Part shown: positions 1 to 8,186 of the stretch, one piece after another
How the letters are laid out: each line of letters begins with the position of its first letter
How positions within the stretch are numbered: the first letter of the stretch is position 1
Origin: Demequina soli
Lineage (GTDB): Bacteria > Actinomycetota > Actinomycetes > Actinomycetales > Demequinaceae
DNA length: 64,000 bases
NCBI RefSeq assembly: GCF_000971195.1
Contig: NZ_BBLZ01000001.1
Coordinates: 359,460 to 423,459 of the forward strand
Direction: 5' to 3'
Notes under the pieces: generated by a model
What the model saw: only the letters and a program-made list of their open reading frames with translations
What the model was told of the DNA's origin: nothing
Database searches by the model: none
Translations under genes and position numbers: made by a program

Positions 1-20
1 GGACGAGGTATCCCTCGTCC
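1..20. terminator. Hairpin at left window edge
   Basis: GGACGAGG and CCTCGTCC pair perfectly around a TATC loop. It may end a gene lying to the left of the window. No T-tract is visible, and no other feature is seen in the first 50 bases. Confidence 0.4.
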
Positions 21-50
21 CACCCGCCACATCTGTCATTGCGAGTCGAC

Positions 51-85
51 GAGGCCCCCGACTCCGGAGGGGGGTCGGGGGCCTC
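51..85 (-). terminator. adhE terminator hairpin
   Basis: A 15-bp stem with one mismatch (arms 51-65 and 71-85, five-base loop) begins 16 bases after the adhE stop codon. This is the usual GC-rich hairpin without a long T-run found in actinobacteria. Confidence 0.7.
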
Positions 86-101
86 GAGGAGGAGCCGCGG
101 G

Positions 102-2813
102 TCAGGCCTTCTTGGCGGAGGCCTTCTTCGCGGGGGTCTTGGCGGCGGGAGCGGCCTCGGCCTTGCGGTTGGCCTTCACCTCGTCCCACGTGATGCCGTA
201 GTACGCGGCCTCCATCATCACCTTCATGTCCTCGAGGATCGGAAGGCGCGGGTTGGCAGGGGCGCACTGGTCGGCGTAGGCGTTCATCGCGAGCGTGTCG
301 AGCGAGGCCATGAAGTCGGTCTCGTCGACGCCCACCTGGCTGAACGAGCGCTCGATGCCCACCGCGTCGCGCAGCTCCTCGACGGCCTTGGCGTAGGACT
401 CCACGCCCTCCTCGGGGGTCGAGGCCGGGAGGCCCAGGTGCTTGGCGATCTGCTGGTAGCGCTCGGGGGCCACGTAGGACTCGGCCTTGGGCCACGAGGC
501 GGGCTTGGTCGGGACCTTGCCGTTGTAGCGGATGACGTGCGGCAGGTAGATCGCGTTGGTGCGGCCGTGGGCGACGTGGAACGTCGAGCCGGTCACGTGC
601 GACATGGCGTGCACCAGGCCCAGGAAGGCGTTGGCGAAGGCCATGCCCGCGATGGTCGCGGCGTTGTGCATCTTCTCGCGGGCCTTGTCCTGGTTCGGGC
701 CCTTGTTCACGGACTCCGCGATGTGCTCGAAGACCATCTTGATGGCCTGCAGGGCGAGGCCGTCGGTGTAGTCGTTCGCGTACACCGAGACGAACGCCTC
801 GGTCGCGTGGGTCAGCGCGTCCATGCCGGAGTCGGCGGCGACGCGCGACGGCAGGGCGGCGGTGAGGACCGGGTCCACGATCGCGACGGTCGGCGTGAGC
901 GCGTAGTCGGCGAGCGGGTACTTGCGGCCGTTCTCCGGGTCGGAGATCACCGCGAACGGCGTCACCTCGGAGCCGGTGCCCGACGTGGTCGGGATGCAGA
1001 CCAGCTTGGCGAGCTCGCCCAGCTTCGGGAACTGGAACGCGCGCTTGCGGACGTCGAAGAACTTCTCCTTGAGGTCCGCGAAGTCGACCTCAGGGTGCTC
1101 GTAGAGCAGCCACATGACCTTCGCGGCGTCCATCGGCGAGCCGCCGCCGACGGCGATGATCGTGTCGGGCTTGAAGGCGCGGAGCACCTCGGCGCCCTTG
1201 CGGACGGTGGAGACGCTCGGCTCGGGCTCGACGTTGTCGATGATCTGGACCGACACGTTGTTGGAGCGGCGGTTGAGGACGTCGAGGACCTTGTCCACGA
1301 TGCCGATGCGGGTCATGGTCGCGTCGGTGATGATGGTGACGCGCTCGACGCCGTTCATGTCGTGCAGGTACTGGATCGCGTTGGGCTCGAAGTACGTCTT
1401 GGCCGGCACCTTGAACCACTGCATGTTGTTGTTCCTCCGGCCGATGCGCTTGACGTTGATCAGGTTCACCGCGGTGACGTTGTTCGACACCGAGTTGTGG
1501 CCGTAGGAGCCGCAGCCGAGGGTGAGCGACGGCATGAACGCGTTGTAGATGTCGCCGATGCCGCCGTGGCTCGAGGGCGAGTTCACGATGATGCGGATGG
1601 CCTTGCAGCGCTTGCCGAAGTCCTTGATGAGCGCGTCGTCGGTCGCGTGGATCGCGGCCGAGTGGCCCAGGCCGTGGAACTCGACCATGCGCTCGGCATA
1701 GTCGAGGCCCTGCTCGGTCGACTCGGCCTTGAGGACCGCGAGGACGGGGCACAGCTTCTCGCGGGTGAGCGGCTCGCTCTCGCCGACGGTCGAGACCTCG
1801 GCGAGGATGATCGAGGTCTCCTCCGGCACGGAGAAGCCGGCCTGCTCGGCGATCCACTGCGGCGACTTGCCCACCACGTTCGGGTTGAGCTTCGCGCCGG
1901 CGCAGTTCTCGCCCGAGGCGGTCACGCCGAAGATGAACTCCTCGAGCTTGGCCTTCTCGGCCGGGGTGACCTTGTAGGCGTGGAGGCGGTCGAAGAGCGC
2001 CAGCGCCTTGTCGTAGATCTCGGCGTCGAGGATGACGGCCTGCTCCGAGGCGCACACCATGCCGTTGTCGAAGGCCTTGGAGATCACGAGGTCGTTGATC
2101 GAGCGCTCGAGCACCGCCGACTTGTGCACGTAGGCGGGGACGTTGCCCGCGCCGACGCCGAGGGCCGGCTTGCCGCAGCTGTAGGCCGCCTTGACCATGG
2201 CGTTGCCGCCGGTCGCGAGGATGAGCGCGACGCCGTCGTGGTTCATCAGCAGGTTGGTCGCCTCGAGCGAGGGGGTCTCGACCCACTGGATGCAGTGCTC
2301 GGGGGCGCCGGCCGCGATGGCCGCGTCGCGCACGATCTTGGCGGCGGCGACCGAGGACTTCTGGGCGCTCGGGTGGAACGCGAAGATGATCGGGTTGCGG
2401 GTCTTCAGCGCGATGAGCGACTTGAAGATCGCGGTCGAGGTGGGGTTGGTGACCGGGGTGACGCCGGCGACCACGCCGACGGGCTCCGCGATCTCGGTGA
2501 TGCCCTTGATCGGGTCCTCGTTGATGATGCCGACGGTCTTCATCGGGCCCATCGAGTGCGTGACGTGCTCGCACGCGAAGATGTTCTTGACGGCCTTGTC
2601 CTCGAACACGCCTCGGCCGGTCTCCTGGACCGCGAGCACGGCGAGCTCGCCGTGCTGGTTGAGGGCGGCCACGGAGGCCTTCTTGACGAGGAGGTTGACG
2701 TCGTCCTGCGTGAATACGCTGTAGGCGTCGAGCGCCTCCTGCGCGTTGGCGACGAGAGTGTCGATCGCGGCGGCGACGTCGGTGGTCGCGCTCTCCGGGG
2801 CGGTGGTGGTCAT
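102..2813 (-). CDS. adhE: Bifunctional acetaldehyde-CoA/alcohol dehydrogenase AdhE
   Basis: This 903-residue cytoplasmic enzyme reduces acetyl-CoA to acetaldehyde and then to ethanol, regenerating NAD+ in fermentation. The N-terminal half is a CoA-acylating aldehyde dehydrogenase with catalytic Cys254 in NGMVCASEQAV. The C-terminal half is an iron-dependent alcohol dehydrogenase, with the GMDALTHATEAF signature and the His-rich metal motif GLVHAMSHVTGSTFHVAHG. The start at 2813 was chosen because AGGAG lies 11 bases upstream and the residues MTTTAPES begin the conserved part; the frame is open further upstream but looks non-coding. The last 20 residues form an unusual Lys/Ala-rich tail (APAAKTPAKKASAKKA) beyond the family end. 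The distant pflB shares an upstream motif with this gene. Confidence 0.96.
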   Translation of the reverse strand: MTTTAPESATTDVAAAIDTLVANAQEALDAYSVFTQDDVNLLVKKASVAALNQHGELAVLAVQETGRGVFEDKAVKNIFACEHVTHSMGPMKTVGIINEDPIKGITEIAEPVGVVAGVTPVTNPTSTAIFKSLIALKTRNPIIFAFHPSAQKSSVAAAKIVRDAAIAAGAPEHCIQWVETPSLEATNLLMNHDGVALILATGGNAMVKAAYSCGKPALGVGAGNVPAYVHKSAVLERSINDLVISKAFDNGMVCASEQAVILDAEIYDKALALFDRLHAYKVTPAEKAKLEEFIFGVTASGENCAGAKLNPNVVGKSPQWIAEQAGFSVPEETSIILAEVSTVGESEPLTREKLCPVLAVLKAESTEQGLDYAERMVEFHGLGHSAAIHATDDALIKDFGKRCKAIRIIVNSPSSHGGIGDIYNAFMPSLTLGCGSYGHNSVSNNVTAVNLINVKRIGRRNNNMQWFKVPAKTYFEPNAIQYLHDMNGVERVTIITDATMTRIGIVDKVLDVLNRRSNNVSVQIIDNVEPEPSVSTVRKGAEVLRAFKPDTIIAVGGGSPMDAAKVMWLLYEHPEVDFADLKEKFFDVRKRAFQFPKLGELAKLVCIPTTSGTGSEVTPFAVISDPENGRKYPLADYALTPTVAIVDPVLTAALPSRVAADSGMDALTHATEAFVSVYANDYTDGLALQAIKMVFEHIAESVNKGPNQDKAREKMHNAATIAGMAFANAFLGLVHAMSHVTGSTFHVAHGRTNAIYLPHVIRYNGKVPTKPASWPKAESYVAPERYQQIAKHLGLPASTPEEGVESYAKAVEELRDAVGIERSFSQVGVDETDFMASLDTLAMNAYADQCAPANPRLPILEDMKVMMEAAYYGITWDEVKANRKAEAAPAAKTPAKKASAKKA

Positions 2814-2875
2814 CTTTGTCTGGCTCCTAAGTGCCGGGTGCCGGCCCCCTCCGGGCCTCGATCCCCATGACCTCC

Positions 2876-2881
2876 ACGCTA
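2876..2881 (-). promoter_or_regulatory. Candidate adhE -10 element
   Basis: TAGCGT read on the minus strand matches the TANNNT -10 type common in this window. It would give a leader of about 55 bases before adhE. No good -35 is visible. This is inferred from sequence alone. Confidence 0.3.
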
Positions 2882-2919
2882 GGGGCGGCCCGCCCCGATC
2901 TCGCGGGGCAGAGGTCCCG

Positions 2920-2933
2920 GGGACCATGGGCCT
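2920..2933. promoter_or_regulatory. DosR/DevR-like box upstream of adhE
   Basis: GGGACCATGGGCCT lies 107 bp before the adhE start. It matches 12 of 14 positions of the palindrome GGGACCWWGGTCCC, close to the mycobacterial DosR core GGGACTWWAGTCCC. The same kind of box (GGGACCAAGTGCCC) precedes pflB. The regulator itself is not in this window. Confidence 0.5.
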
Positions 2934-2947
2934 AGTACCAGGCATTT

Positions 2948-2965
2948 CATACCCCATGGGGTATG
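2948..2965. promoter_or_regulatory. CsoR/CstR-type palindromic operator
   Basis: CATACCCCATGGGGTATG is a perfect 18-bp palindrome between the rhodanese stop and adhE. The ATACCCC-N2-GGGGTAT core resembles operators of the CsoR/CstR family, which sense copper or persulfide. A nearly identical site lies just before the rhodanese gene. Confidence 0.55.
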
Positions 2966-3060
2966 TTGACCAGGCGTTTTCGACACCTGTCGAGGGGACG
3001 ATGCGCATCCCGGGTGGGCGCGGATCGTCCCGCCGCGCGGGTTGACGCGGCGCGCCGGCG

Positions 3061-3471
3061 TCAGTCGGCGACGACCCCCCCGCCCCAGGCCGAGATGCCG
3101 CCGTCGAGGCCCACCGTGTGCTCGACGCCGTCGGCGGCCATCTCCTCGATCGCGGCGCGCGAGCGGTTGCCCGACTGGCAGTAGACGGCGTAGTCGGCGG
3201 CGGGGTCGAGGTCGCCGACCTGCGCGTCGAAGGTCGTCGCGGAGACGTCGATGTTGACGGCGCCGGGCAGGTGGCCCGCGGCGTACTCCTCGGGCGTGCG
3301 CACGTCGATCACGGTGACGCCGTCCTGGGCGACCGCCTCGGCGAAGCGGTCGGCGGACACGTGGCCGCCGTCGAAGGCGACGGGCCCGGAGTCGGCCGAG
3401 CATGCGGCGAGGGTCGTGGCGAGCAGGAGCGTGGCGGCGGCAAGAGAGGCGGCGCGGAGGGTGCGGGTCAT
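3061..3471 (-). CDS. Rhodanese-domain lipoprotein
   Basis: A 136-residue exported lipoprotein. A signal peptide ends in the lipobox LAAC (Cys24), followed by one rhodanese domain with active-site loop CQSGNRS (Cys98) and the DVRTPEEYAAGHLPGAVNI motif. Single-domain rhodaneses carry sulfane sulfur on the cysteine; the physiological substrate here is unknown. The mRNA is probably leaderless: TATTAT sits 7 bases before the ATG and no Shine-Dalgarno is present. A CsoR/CstR-like palindrome overlaps this promoter, so control by persulfide or metal is likely. The role outside the membrane could be sulfide or thiosulfate detoxification. Confidence 0.88.
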   Translation of the reverse strand: MTRTLRAASLAAATLLLATTLAACSADSGPVAFDGGHVSADRFAEAVAQDGVTVIDVRTPEEYAAGHLPGAVNIDVSATTFDAQVGDLDPAADYAVYCQSGNRSRAAIEEMAADGVEHTVGLDGGISAWGGGVVAD

Positions 3472-3478
3472 GCGGGGA

Positions 3479-3484
3479 ATAATA
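3479..3484 (-). promoter_or_regulatory. Leaderless -10 element of the rhodanese gene
   Basis: TATTAT on the minus strand is followed by seven bases and then the ATG at 3471. It overlaps the neighbouring palindrome by three bases, so a repressor bound there would block RNA polymerase. Confidence 0.5.
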
Positions 3485-3497
3485 CCCCAGGGGGTAT
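3482..3497. promoter_or_regulatory. CsoR/CstR-type operator at the rhodanese promoter
   Basis: ATACCCCAGGGGGTAT has 7-bp inverted arms around AG. It lies 11 bases before the rhodanese start and overlaps its -10 element. CstR-type persulfide sensors are known to control rhodanese and sulfurtransferase genes. No CsoR-family gene is encoded in this window. Confidence 0.6.
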
Positions 3498-3796
3498 AGG
3501 CGGCGACGCCCGTCGCGACAACGGCATCGGATCCTGCGGACCTGAGCGGCCGATCGCGTCAGCGGCAGACGACACTGCGATCGGGCCGCCCAGCGCACCG
3601 CACAGACACGCCGCACGCAGCCCTCGCGTCACCCGGCTCGCCCTCCGGTTCGGCCTCCGGTTCGGCCTCTGGCTCGTCAGCAGCCGATCACACCAGGCGC
3701 TGCCACTGTGCGGAAACCCGTCCTGGATCCGCAGCAAACCCGGTCATCGCGCCCACGCCGCAGGCACCCCGCCCGCTCCCGCGCACAGACGCGACA
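3498..3796. other. Non-coding stretch between rhodanese and SSADH genes
   Basis: No convincing gene is seen. Around 3640-3670 there are two and a half imperfect copies of a CTCCGGTTCGGC unit. Frames open here have no recognisable domain or ribosome binding site. Confidence 0.5.
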
Positions 3797-3842
3797 GCGC
3801 CCGGCGCGCACCCCCGGGAGAGCAGGGGCGCGCGCCGGGCGC
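3797..3842 (-). terminator. Strong terminator hairpin of the gab operon
   Basis: Eighteen-base arms (3797-3814 and 3825-3842) pair with one mismatch around a 10-base loop, starting 13 bases beyond the stop codon at 3856. Confidence 0.8.
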
Positions 3843-3855
3843 GGCAGGCGATGCG

Positions 3856-5220
3856 TCAGGCGACGCGGATGAGCTTCTTGTTGACGAACTCGTCCGCCGC
3901 GAGCAGGCCCATCTCTCGCGAGGTGCCGGAGCGCTTCACGCCGCCGAAGGGCAGCTCGGGGCTGTCCGCGAGCACGCAGTTGACGTAGACCATGCCGGCC
4001 TCGATCGCGTCCGCGACGCGATCCGCCTGCTCCGGGTCCGTGGTGAAGACGTACGAGCCGAGCCCGAAGGACGTGTCGTTCGCCAGGGCGACCGCCTCCT
4101 CCTCGGACGTCACCTTGTACACGGCGGCCGCGGGGCCGAACAGCTCCTCGCGGTACACGTCCATCGCGGGCGTGACGTCGGTCAGCACGGTCGGCTCGAA
4201 GAACGCGCCGTCGCGCTTGCCGCCGGCGACCAGGGTCGCGCCCTGCTCCACGGCGCGGGAGACCTGGGCGTCGAGGCGCTCGGCCGCCGCGAGCGACGAC
4301 AGCGGGCCGATGTCCGACGCCTCGTCGAACGGGTCGCCGGCGTTGCACGCCACCATGGCGGCGGTGAACTTCTCGAGGAACGCGTCGTAGAGGCCGTCGA
4401 TGACGATGAACCGCTTGGGCGCGTTGCACGACTGCCCCGAGTTGTCCATGCGCGCCTCGACGGCGCCCGCGACCACGGAGTCGAGGTCGTCGGTCGACAG
4501 CACGATGAACGGGTCGGAGCCGCCGAGCTCGAGCGCCACCTTCTTGAGGTGCTGGCCCGCGAGGGACGCGACCGCGGAGCCGGCCCGCTCGGAGCCGGTG
4601 ACCGAGACGCCCGCGATGCGCGGGTCCGCGATCATCGTCGCGGCCTGGTCGTTCGACGCGTAGACGTTGACGTAGACGCCCTCGGGGAAGCCGGCGTCGG
4701 CGTACATCTGCGCGATCGCGGCGGCGGACTCGGGGCACTGCGGCGCGTGCTTGAGCACGATCGCGTTGCCGACCACGATGTTCGGCGCCGCGAAGCGTGC
4801 GACCTGGTAGTAGGGGAAGTTCCACGGCATGATGCCGAGCAGCGCGCCGAGCGCGCTGCGGCGGATCACCGCGGTGCCCTCGCCGAGGATGTCGATCGGG
4901 GTGTCGCCCGTGATGCGCTCCGCGTTGTCCGCGTAGTACTCGGTGATGTCGGCCGCGAAGTCGACCTCGCCGAGCGCGTGGGACAGGGGCTTGCCCATCT
5001 CGCGCACGATGATCGCGGCGAGCTCCTCGCGGCGCTCGCGGTGCAGCTCGGCCACCCGGCGCACGAGCGCGGCACGCTCGGCGACCGTCGACGAGCGCAG
5101 CCACCCCCGGTACGCGCCGTCGGCGGCGGCGAGCGCGTCCTGGACGCCCGCGTCCGACATCGTCGGGTAGTCGGCCAGGCGCTCGCCGGTGGCCGGGTTC
5201 ACAACTGCGTAGCCGGTCAT
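3856..5220 (-). CDS. NAD(P)-dependent succinate-semialdehyde dehydrogenase (second paralogue)
   Basis: A 454-residue aldehyde dehydrogenase of the short GabD1-like type. ELGGSDPF supplies the general base Glu231, SGQSC the nucleophile Cys265, and PWNFPYYQ is the cofactor-binding segment. It most likely oxidises succinate semialdehyde to succinate, the last step of GABA use. It is the third gene of gabT-gabD-this gene, 34 bp after gabD, with AGGAG before its ATG. Two semialdehyde dehydrogenases in one operon suggest different cofactor or substrate preference, for example glutarate semialdehyde or 4-aminobutyraldehyde. The exact substrate cannot be read from sequence. Confidence 0.85.
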   Translation of the reverse strand: MTGYAVVNPATGERLADYPTMSDAGVQDALAAADGAYRGWLRSSTVAERAALVRRVAELHRERREELAAIIVREMGKPLSHALGEVDFAADITEYYADNAERITGDTPIDILGEGTAVIRRSALGALLGIMPWNFPYYQVARFAAPNIVVGNAIVLKHAPQCPESAAAIAQMYADAGFPEGVYVNVYASNDQAATMIADPRIAGVSVTGSERAGSAVASLAGQHLKKVALELGGSDPFIVLSTDDLDSVVAGAVEARMDNSGQSCNAPKRFIVIDGLYDAFLEKFTAAMVACNAGDPFDEASDIGPLSSLAAAERLDAQVSRAVEQGATLVAGGKRDGAFFEPTVLTDVTPAMDVYREELFGPAAAVYKVTSEEEAVALANDTSFGLGSYVFTTDPEQADRVADAIEAGMVYVNCVLADSPELPFGGVKRSGTSREMGLLAADEFVNKKLIRVA

Positions 5221-5254
5221 GTCTCTCCTCGGTTGGGGGGTGAAGGGAACGCGC

Positions 5255-6721
5255 TCAGGCGTTCGGGATGAGCGTGTACTTGGTGGACAGGTACTCGTGG
5301 ATGCCCTCGGCGCCGCCCTCGCGGCCGATGCCGGACTGCTTGACGCCGCCGAACGGCGCGGCGGCGTTGGACACCACGCCCGCGTTGAGGCCCATCATCC
5401 CGGTGTCGAGCGAGTCGATGAGGCGGTGGCCGCGGGCAAGATCCCTGGTGTAGGCGTAGGACACGAGGCCGAACTCGGTGGCATTGGCCAGCGCGACCGC
5501 CTCCTCCTCGGTCTCGAACGTCGCGATCGCGAGCACGGGCCCGAAGATCTCGGTCGAGAGGATGTCCGAGCCCGGCTGGACGCCGGTGAGGACGGTGGGC
5601 TGCACGAACGAGCCCGGCCCGTCGATCGCCGCGCCGCCGGTGGCGACGACGGCGCCCTTGGCCACCGCATCGTCCACGAGCGCGAGCGAGGTCGCGACGG
5701 CGCGGTCGTCGATGAGCGGACCGATGGTGACGCCGTCCTCGGTGCCGCGGCCGACGCGCATCGCGTCGACGCGCGCGGTGACGCGGCGTGCGAACTCGTC
5801 GGCGACGGACGCGTGCACGATGAACCGGTTGGCAGCCGTGCAGGCCTGGCCGATGTTGCGGAACTTCGCGGCGAGCGCGCCCTCGACGGCCTTGTCCAGG
5901 TCCGCGTCCTCGAACACGAGGAACGGGGCGTTGCCGCCGAGCTCCATCGACACGCGCAGCACGCCGTCCGCGGCCTGCTTGATGAGCGCGCGGCCCACCT
6001 CGGTCGAGCCGGTGAAGGACAGCTTGCGCAGGCGCGGGTCCTCGAGCAGCGGCTTGGTCACTGCGCTCGAGTGCGTGGTCGTGATGACGTTGACGACGCC
6101 GGCGGGCACGCCCGCCTCCTCCAGCACGCTCACGAGCAGCAGCGTGGTGAGCGGCGTGAGGGCCGCGGGCTTCACCACGACGGTGCAGCCGGCCGCGAGC
6201 GCGGGGCCGATCTTGCGCGTCGCCATCGCGAGCGGGAAGTTCCACGGCGTGATGAGGTACGAGGGCCCGACGGGGCGCTGCGAGACGACCATGCGGCCCG
6301 TGCCCTCGGGGTTGGACCCGTAGCGGCCGTCGATGCGGACGGCCTCCTCCGAGAACCAGCGCAGGAACTCGTTGCCGTAGGTGACCTCGCCGCGCGCCTC
6401 CGCGAGCGGCTTGCCCATCTCGAGCGTCATGAGCAGCGCGAAGTCCTCGGCACGCTCGCGCACCAGGTCGAAAGCGCGGCGCAGGATGTCGGAGCGCACG
6501 CGCGGGGCCGTCGCGGCCCACGCGTCCTGCGCGGCGACGGCCGCGTCGAGGGCGCGCTGGGCGTCCTCCGGGGTCGCGTCCGCGATGCTCGCGATGACCT
6601 CGCCCGTGGACGGGTCGAGCACGTCGAAGGTCGCGGCGGACGATGCGGGGACCCACTCGCCGCCGATGTGCAGCAGGGTGGGGACGGAGTCGAGCAGCGT
6701 GCGCTCGGCGGTGGCGGTCAT
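5255..6721 (-). CDS. gabD: Succinate-semialdehyde dehydrogenase GabD
   Basis: A 488-residue cytoplasmic aldehyde dehydrogenase close to the classical GabD length. General base Glu260 lies in MELGGNAPFLVFEDADLD, and nucleophile Cys294 in FRNIGQACTAANRF, the signature typical of NADP-dependent SSADH. It oxidises succinate semialdehyde made by GabT to succinate for the TCA cycle. Its ATG overlaps the gabT stop by four bases (ATGA), so translation is coupled. One copy of the abundant 10-mer CGCATCGTCC lies near each end of the gene (5666 and 6638). Confidence 0.92.
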   Translation of the reverse strand: MTATAERTLLDSVPTLLHIGGEWVPASSAATFDVLDPSTGEVIASIADATPEDAQRALDAAVAAQDAWAATAPRVRSDILRRAFDLVRERAEDFALLMTLEMGKPLAEARGEVTYGNEFLRWFSEEAVRIDGRYGSNPEGTGRMVVSQRPVGPSYLITPWNFPLAMATRKIGPALAAGCTVVVKPAALTPLTTLLLVSVLEEAGVPAGVVNVITTTHSSAVTKPLLEDPRLRKLSFTGSTEVGRALIKQAADGVLRVSMELGGNAPFLVFEDADLDKAVEGALAAKFRNIGQACTAANRFIVHASVADEFARRVTARVDAMRVGRGTEDGVTIGPLIDDRAVATSLALVDDAVAKGAVVATGGAAIDGPGSFVQPTVLTGVQPGSDILSTEIFGPVLAIATFETEEEAVALANATEFGLVSYAYTRDLARGHRLIDSLDTGMMGLNAGVVSNAAAPFGGVKQSGIGREGGAEGIHEYLSTKYTLIPNA

Positions 6722-8094
6722 GCGGACGCCTCCGCGGCGAGGGCCGACGCCACGACGTCGAGGCCCTCGTGCAGCAGCGCGTCGCCGATGGTGAGCGGCG
6801 GCAGGAACCGGAGCACGTTGCCGTAGGTGCCGCACGTGAGGACGATGACGCCCTCCGCGATGCAGCGCCTGGCGACCGCGCCGGCGAGGGCCGCCGCGGG
6901 CGCCTTCGTCTCGGGGTCGACGAGCTCGATGGCCACCATCGCGCCGAGGCCGCGGACGTCTCCGATGCGGGCGTCTCCGTCCTGCATCGCACGGAGGCGG
7001 CCGAGCATGACGTCGCCGATCGCGGCGGCGCGCTCGACCAGGCCCTCGGTCTCGAACGCCTCGATCGAGGCGAGCGCCGCGGCGCAGGCGATCGGGTTGC
7101 CGCCGTAGGTGCCGCCGAGGCCGCCCGCGTGGGAGGCGTCCATGATCTCGGCGCGGCCGGTGACGGCGGCGAGCGGCAGGCCGCCCGCGATGCCCTTGGC
7201 CGTGGTGACGAGGTCGGGCACGAGCCCGAGCTGCTCGGACGCGAACATCGAGCCCGTGCGGGCGAAGCCGGACTGGACCTCGTCCGCGATGAGCACGACG
7301 CCGTTGGCGGTGCACCACTCGGAGATCGCGGGCAGGAAGCCCTCGGCCGGGACGATGAAGCCGCCCTCGCCCTGGATGGGCTCGATGATGACGGCGGCCG
7401 TGTTGTCGGCGCCCACCTGCTTCTCGATCACCGAGATCGCCTTGGCGGCGGCCTCCGCGCCCGTCAGGCCGTCGCGGTACGGGTACGACATCGGCGCGCG
7501 GTAGATCTCCGACGCGAACGGGCCGAAGCCGCTCTTGTAGGGCATCGCCTTCGCGGTGAGCGCCATGGTGAGGTTGGTGCGGCCGTGGTAGGCGTGGTCG
7601 AACGCGACGACCGCGGGGCGCTTGGTGAACTTGCGCGCGATCTTGATGGCGTTCTCGACGGCCTCGGCGCCCGAGTTGAACAGGGCGGACTTCTTGGCGA
7701 AGTCGCCGGGGGTGAGGCGGTTGAGCGCCTCCGCGACGGCGACGTAGCCCTCGTAGGGGGACACCATGAAGCACGTGTGGGTGAACTGCGCGGCCTGACG
7801 CTGGACGGCCTCGACGACCTTGGGGTGAGCGTTGCCGACGCTCGTGACGGCGATGCCGGAGCCCAGGTCGATGAGCGAGTTGCCGTCGGCGTCGACGACG
7901 ACGCCGCCGCCCGCGGCGACCGCCGCGATCGGGGCGGTGTGGCCGACGCCGGCCGCGACGGCGGCGGCCTTGCGGTCGAGCAGCTCCTGCGAGCGGGGAC
8001 CGGGGATGGCGGTGACGAGGCGGCGCTCCTGCGCGAGCGAGGGCCCACCGAGGGTGGCGGGGGCGCCGTCGGCGGCGATGTCGAGGGTGGTCAT
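6718..8094 (-). CDS. gabT: 4-aminobutyrate aminotransferase GabT
   Basis: A 458-residue class-III PLP aminotransferase that converts GABA and 2-oxoglutarate to succinate semialdehyde and glutamate. PLP Lys300 lies in VTTAKGIAGGLPL, and Asp271 in VVLIADEVQSGFARTG, which contacts the pyridine nitrogen. The start at 8094 is supported by TAGCGT exactly seven bases upstream (leaderless pattern) and by the absence of a ribosome binding site; the open upstream frame looks non-coding. First gene of gabT-gabD-SSADH. A divergent PucR regulator starts 93 bp away and is the likely controller. Confidence 0.93.
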   Translation of the reverse strand: MTTLDIAADGAPATLGGPSLAQERRLVTAIPGPRSQELLDRKAAAVAAGVGHTAPIAAVAAGGGVVVDADGNSLIDLGSGIAVTSVGNAHPKVVEAVQRQAAQFTHTCFMVSPYEGYVAVAEALNRLTPGDFAKKSALFNSGAEAVENAIKIARKFTKRPAVVAFDHAYHGRTNLTMALTAKAMPYKSGFGPFASEIYRAPMSYPYRDGLTGAEAAAKAISVIEKQVGADNTAAVIIEPIQGEGGFIVPAEGFLPAISEWCTANGVVLIADEVQSGFARTGSMFASEQLGLVPDLVTTAKGIAGGLPLAAVTGRAEIMDASHAGGLGGTYGGNPIACAAALASIEAFETEGLVERAAAIGDVMLGRLRAMQDGDARIGDVRGLGAMVAIELVDPETKAPAAALAGAVARRCIAEGVIVLTCGTYGNVLRFLPPLTIGDALLHEGLDVVASALAAEASA

Positions 8095-8101
8095 GGTCGC
8101 G

Positions 8102-8107
8102 ACGCTA
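8102..8107 (-). promoter_or_regulatory. Leaderless -10 element of gabT
   Basis: TAGCGT on the minus strand is followed by seven bases and then the gabT ATG. Confidence 0.5.
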
Positions 8108-8174
8108 GGCCCGGGCGGGCGCGAGCCGCACTCGCCATCGCGTATAACGGGTTGCGCCGGACTGTCCACGGTGG

Positions 8175-8180
8175 CACGCT
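8175..8180 (+). promoter_or_regulatory. Weak leaderless -10 element of the first pucR gene
   Basis: CACGCT lies six bases before the ATG at 8187. It deviates at the first base from the TANNNT pattern but has the same spacing as other genes here. It faces the gabT promoter. Confidence 0.35.
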
Positions 8181-8186
8181 CGGCGC

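Noticed and set aside
39-2870. A 943-codon open frame antisense to adhE
   Set aside because: It is rich in Arg, Val, His, Gly and Asp with no domain. It mirrors the codon-position GC bias of adhE, the usual shadow frame in high-GC genomes. Similar long antisense frames opposite gabT, pflB, GH3 and others were rejected for the same reason.
2814-3060. Search for a Rex site (TTGTGAA-N4-TTCACAA) at adhE
   Set aside because: Nothing close to the consensus was found. The shared GGGACC box is a better candidate.
3638-3672. Short tandem CTCCGGTTCGGC repeats, considered as a CRISPR or regulatory array
   Set aside because: Only about two and a half imperfect units without spacers; likely slippage in non-coding DNA.
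3468-3737. Possible 89-residue gene upstream of the rhodanese gene
   Set aside because: No ribosome binding site and no recognisable domain. It overlaps the rhodanese promoter and operator.
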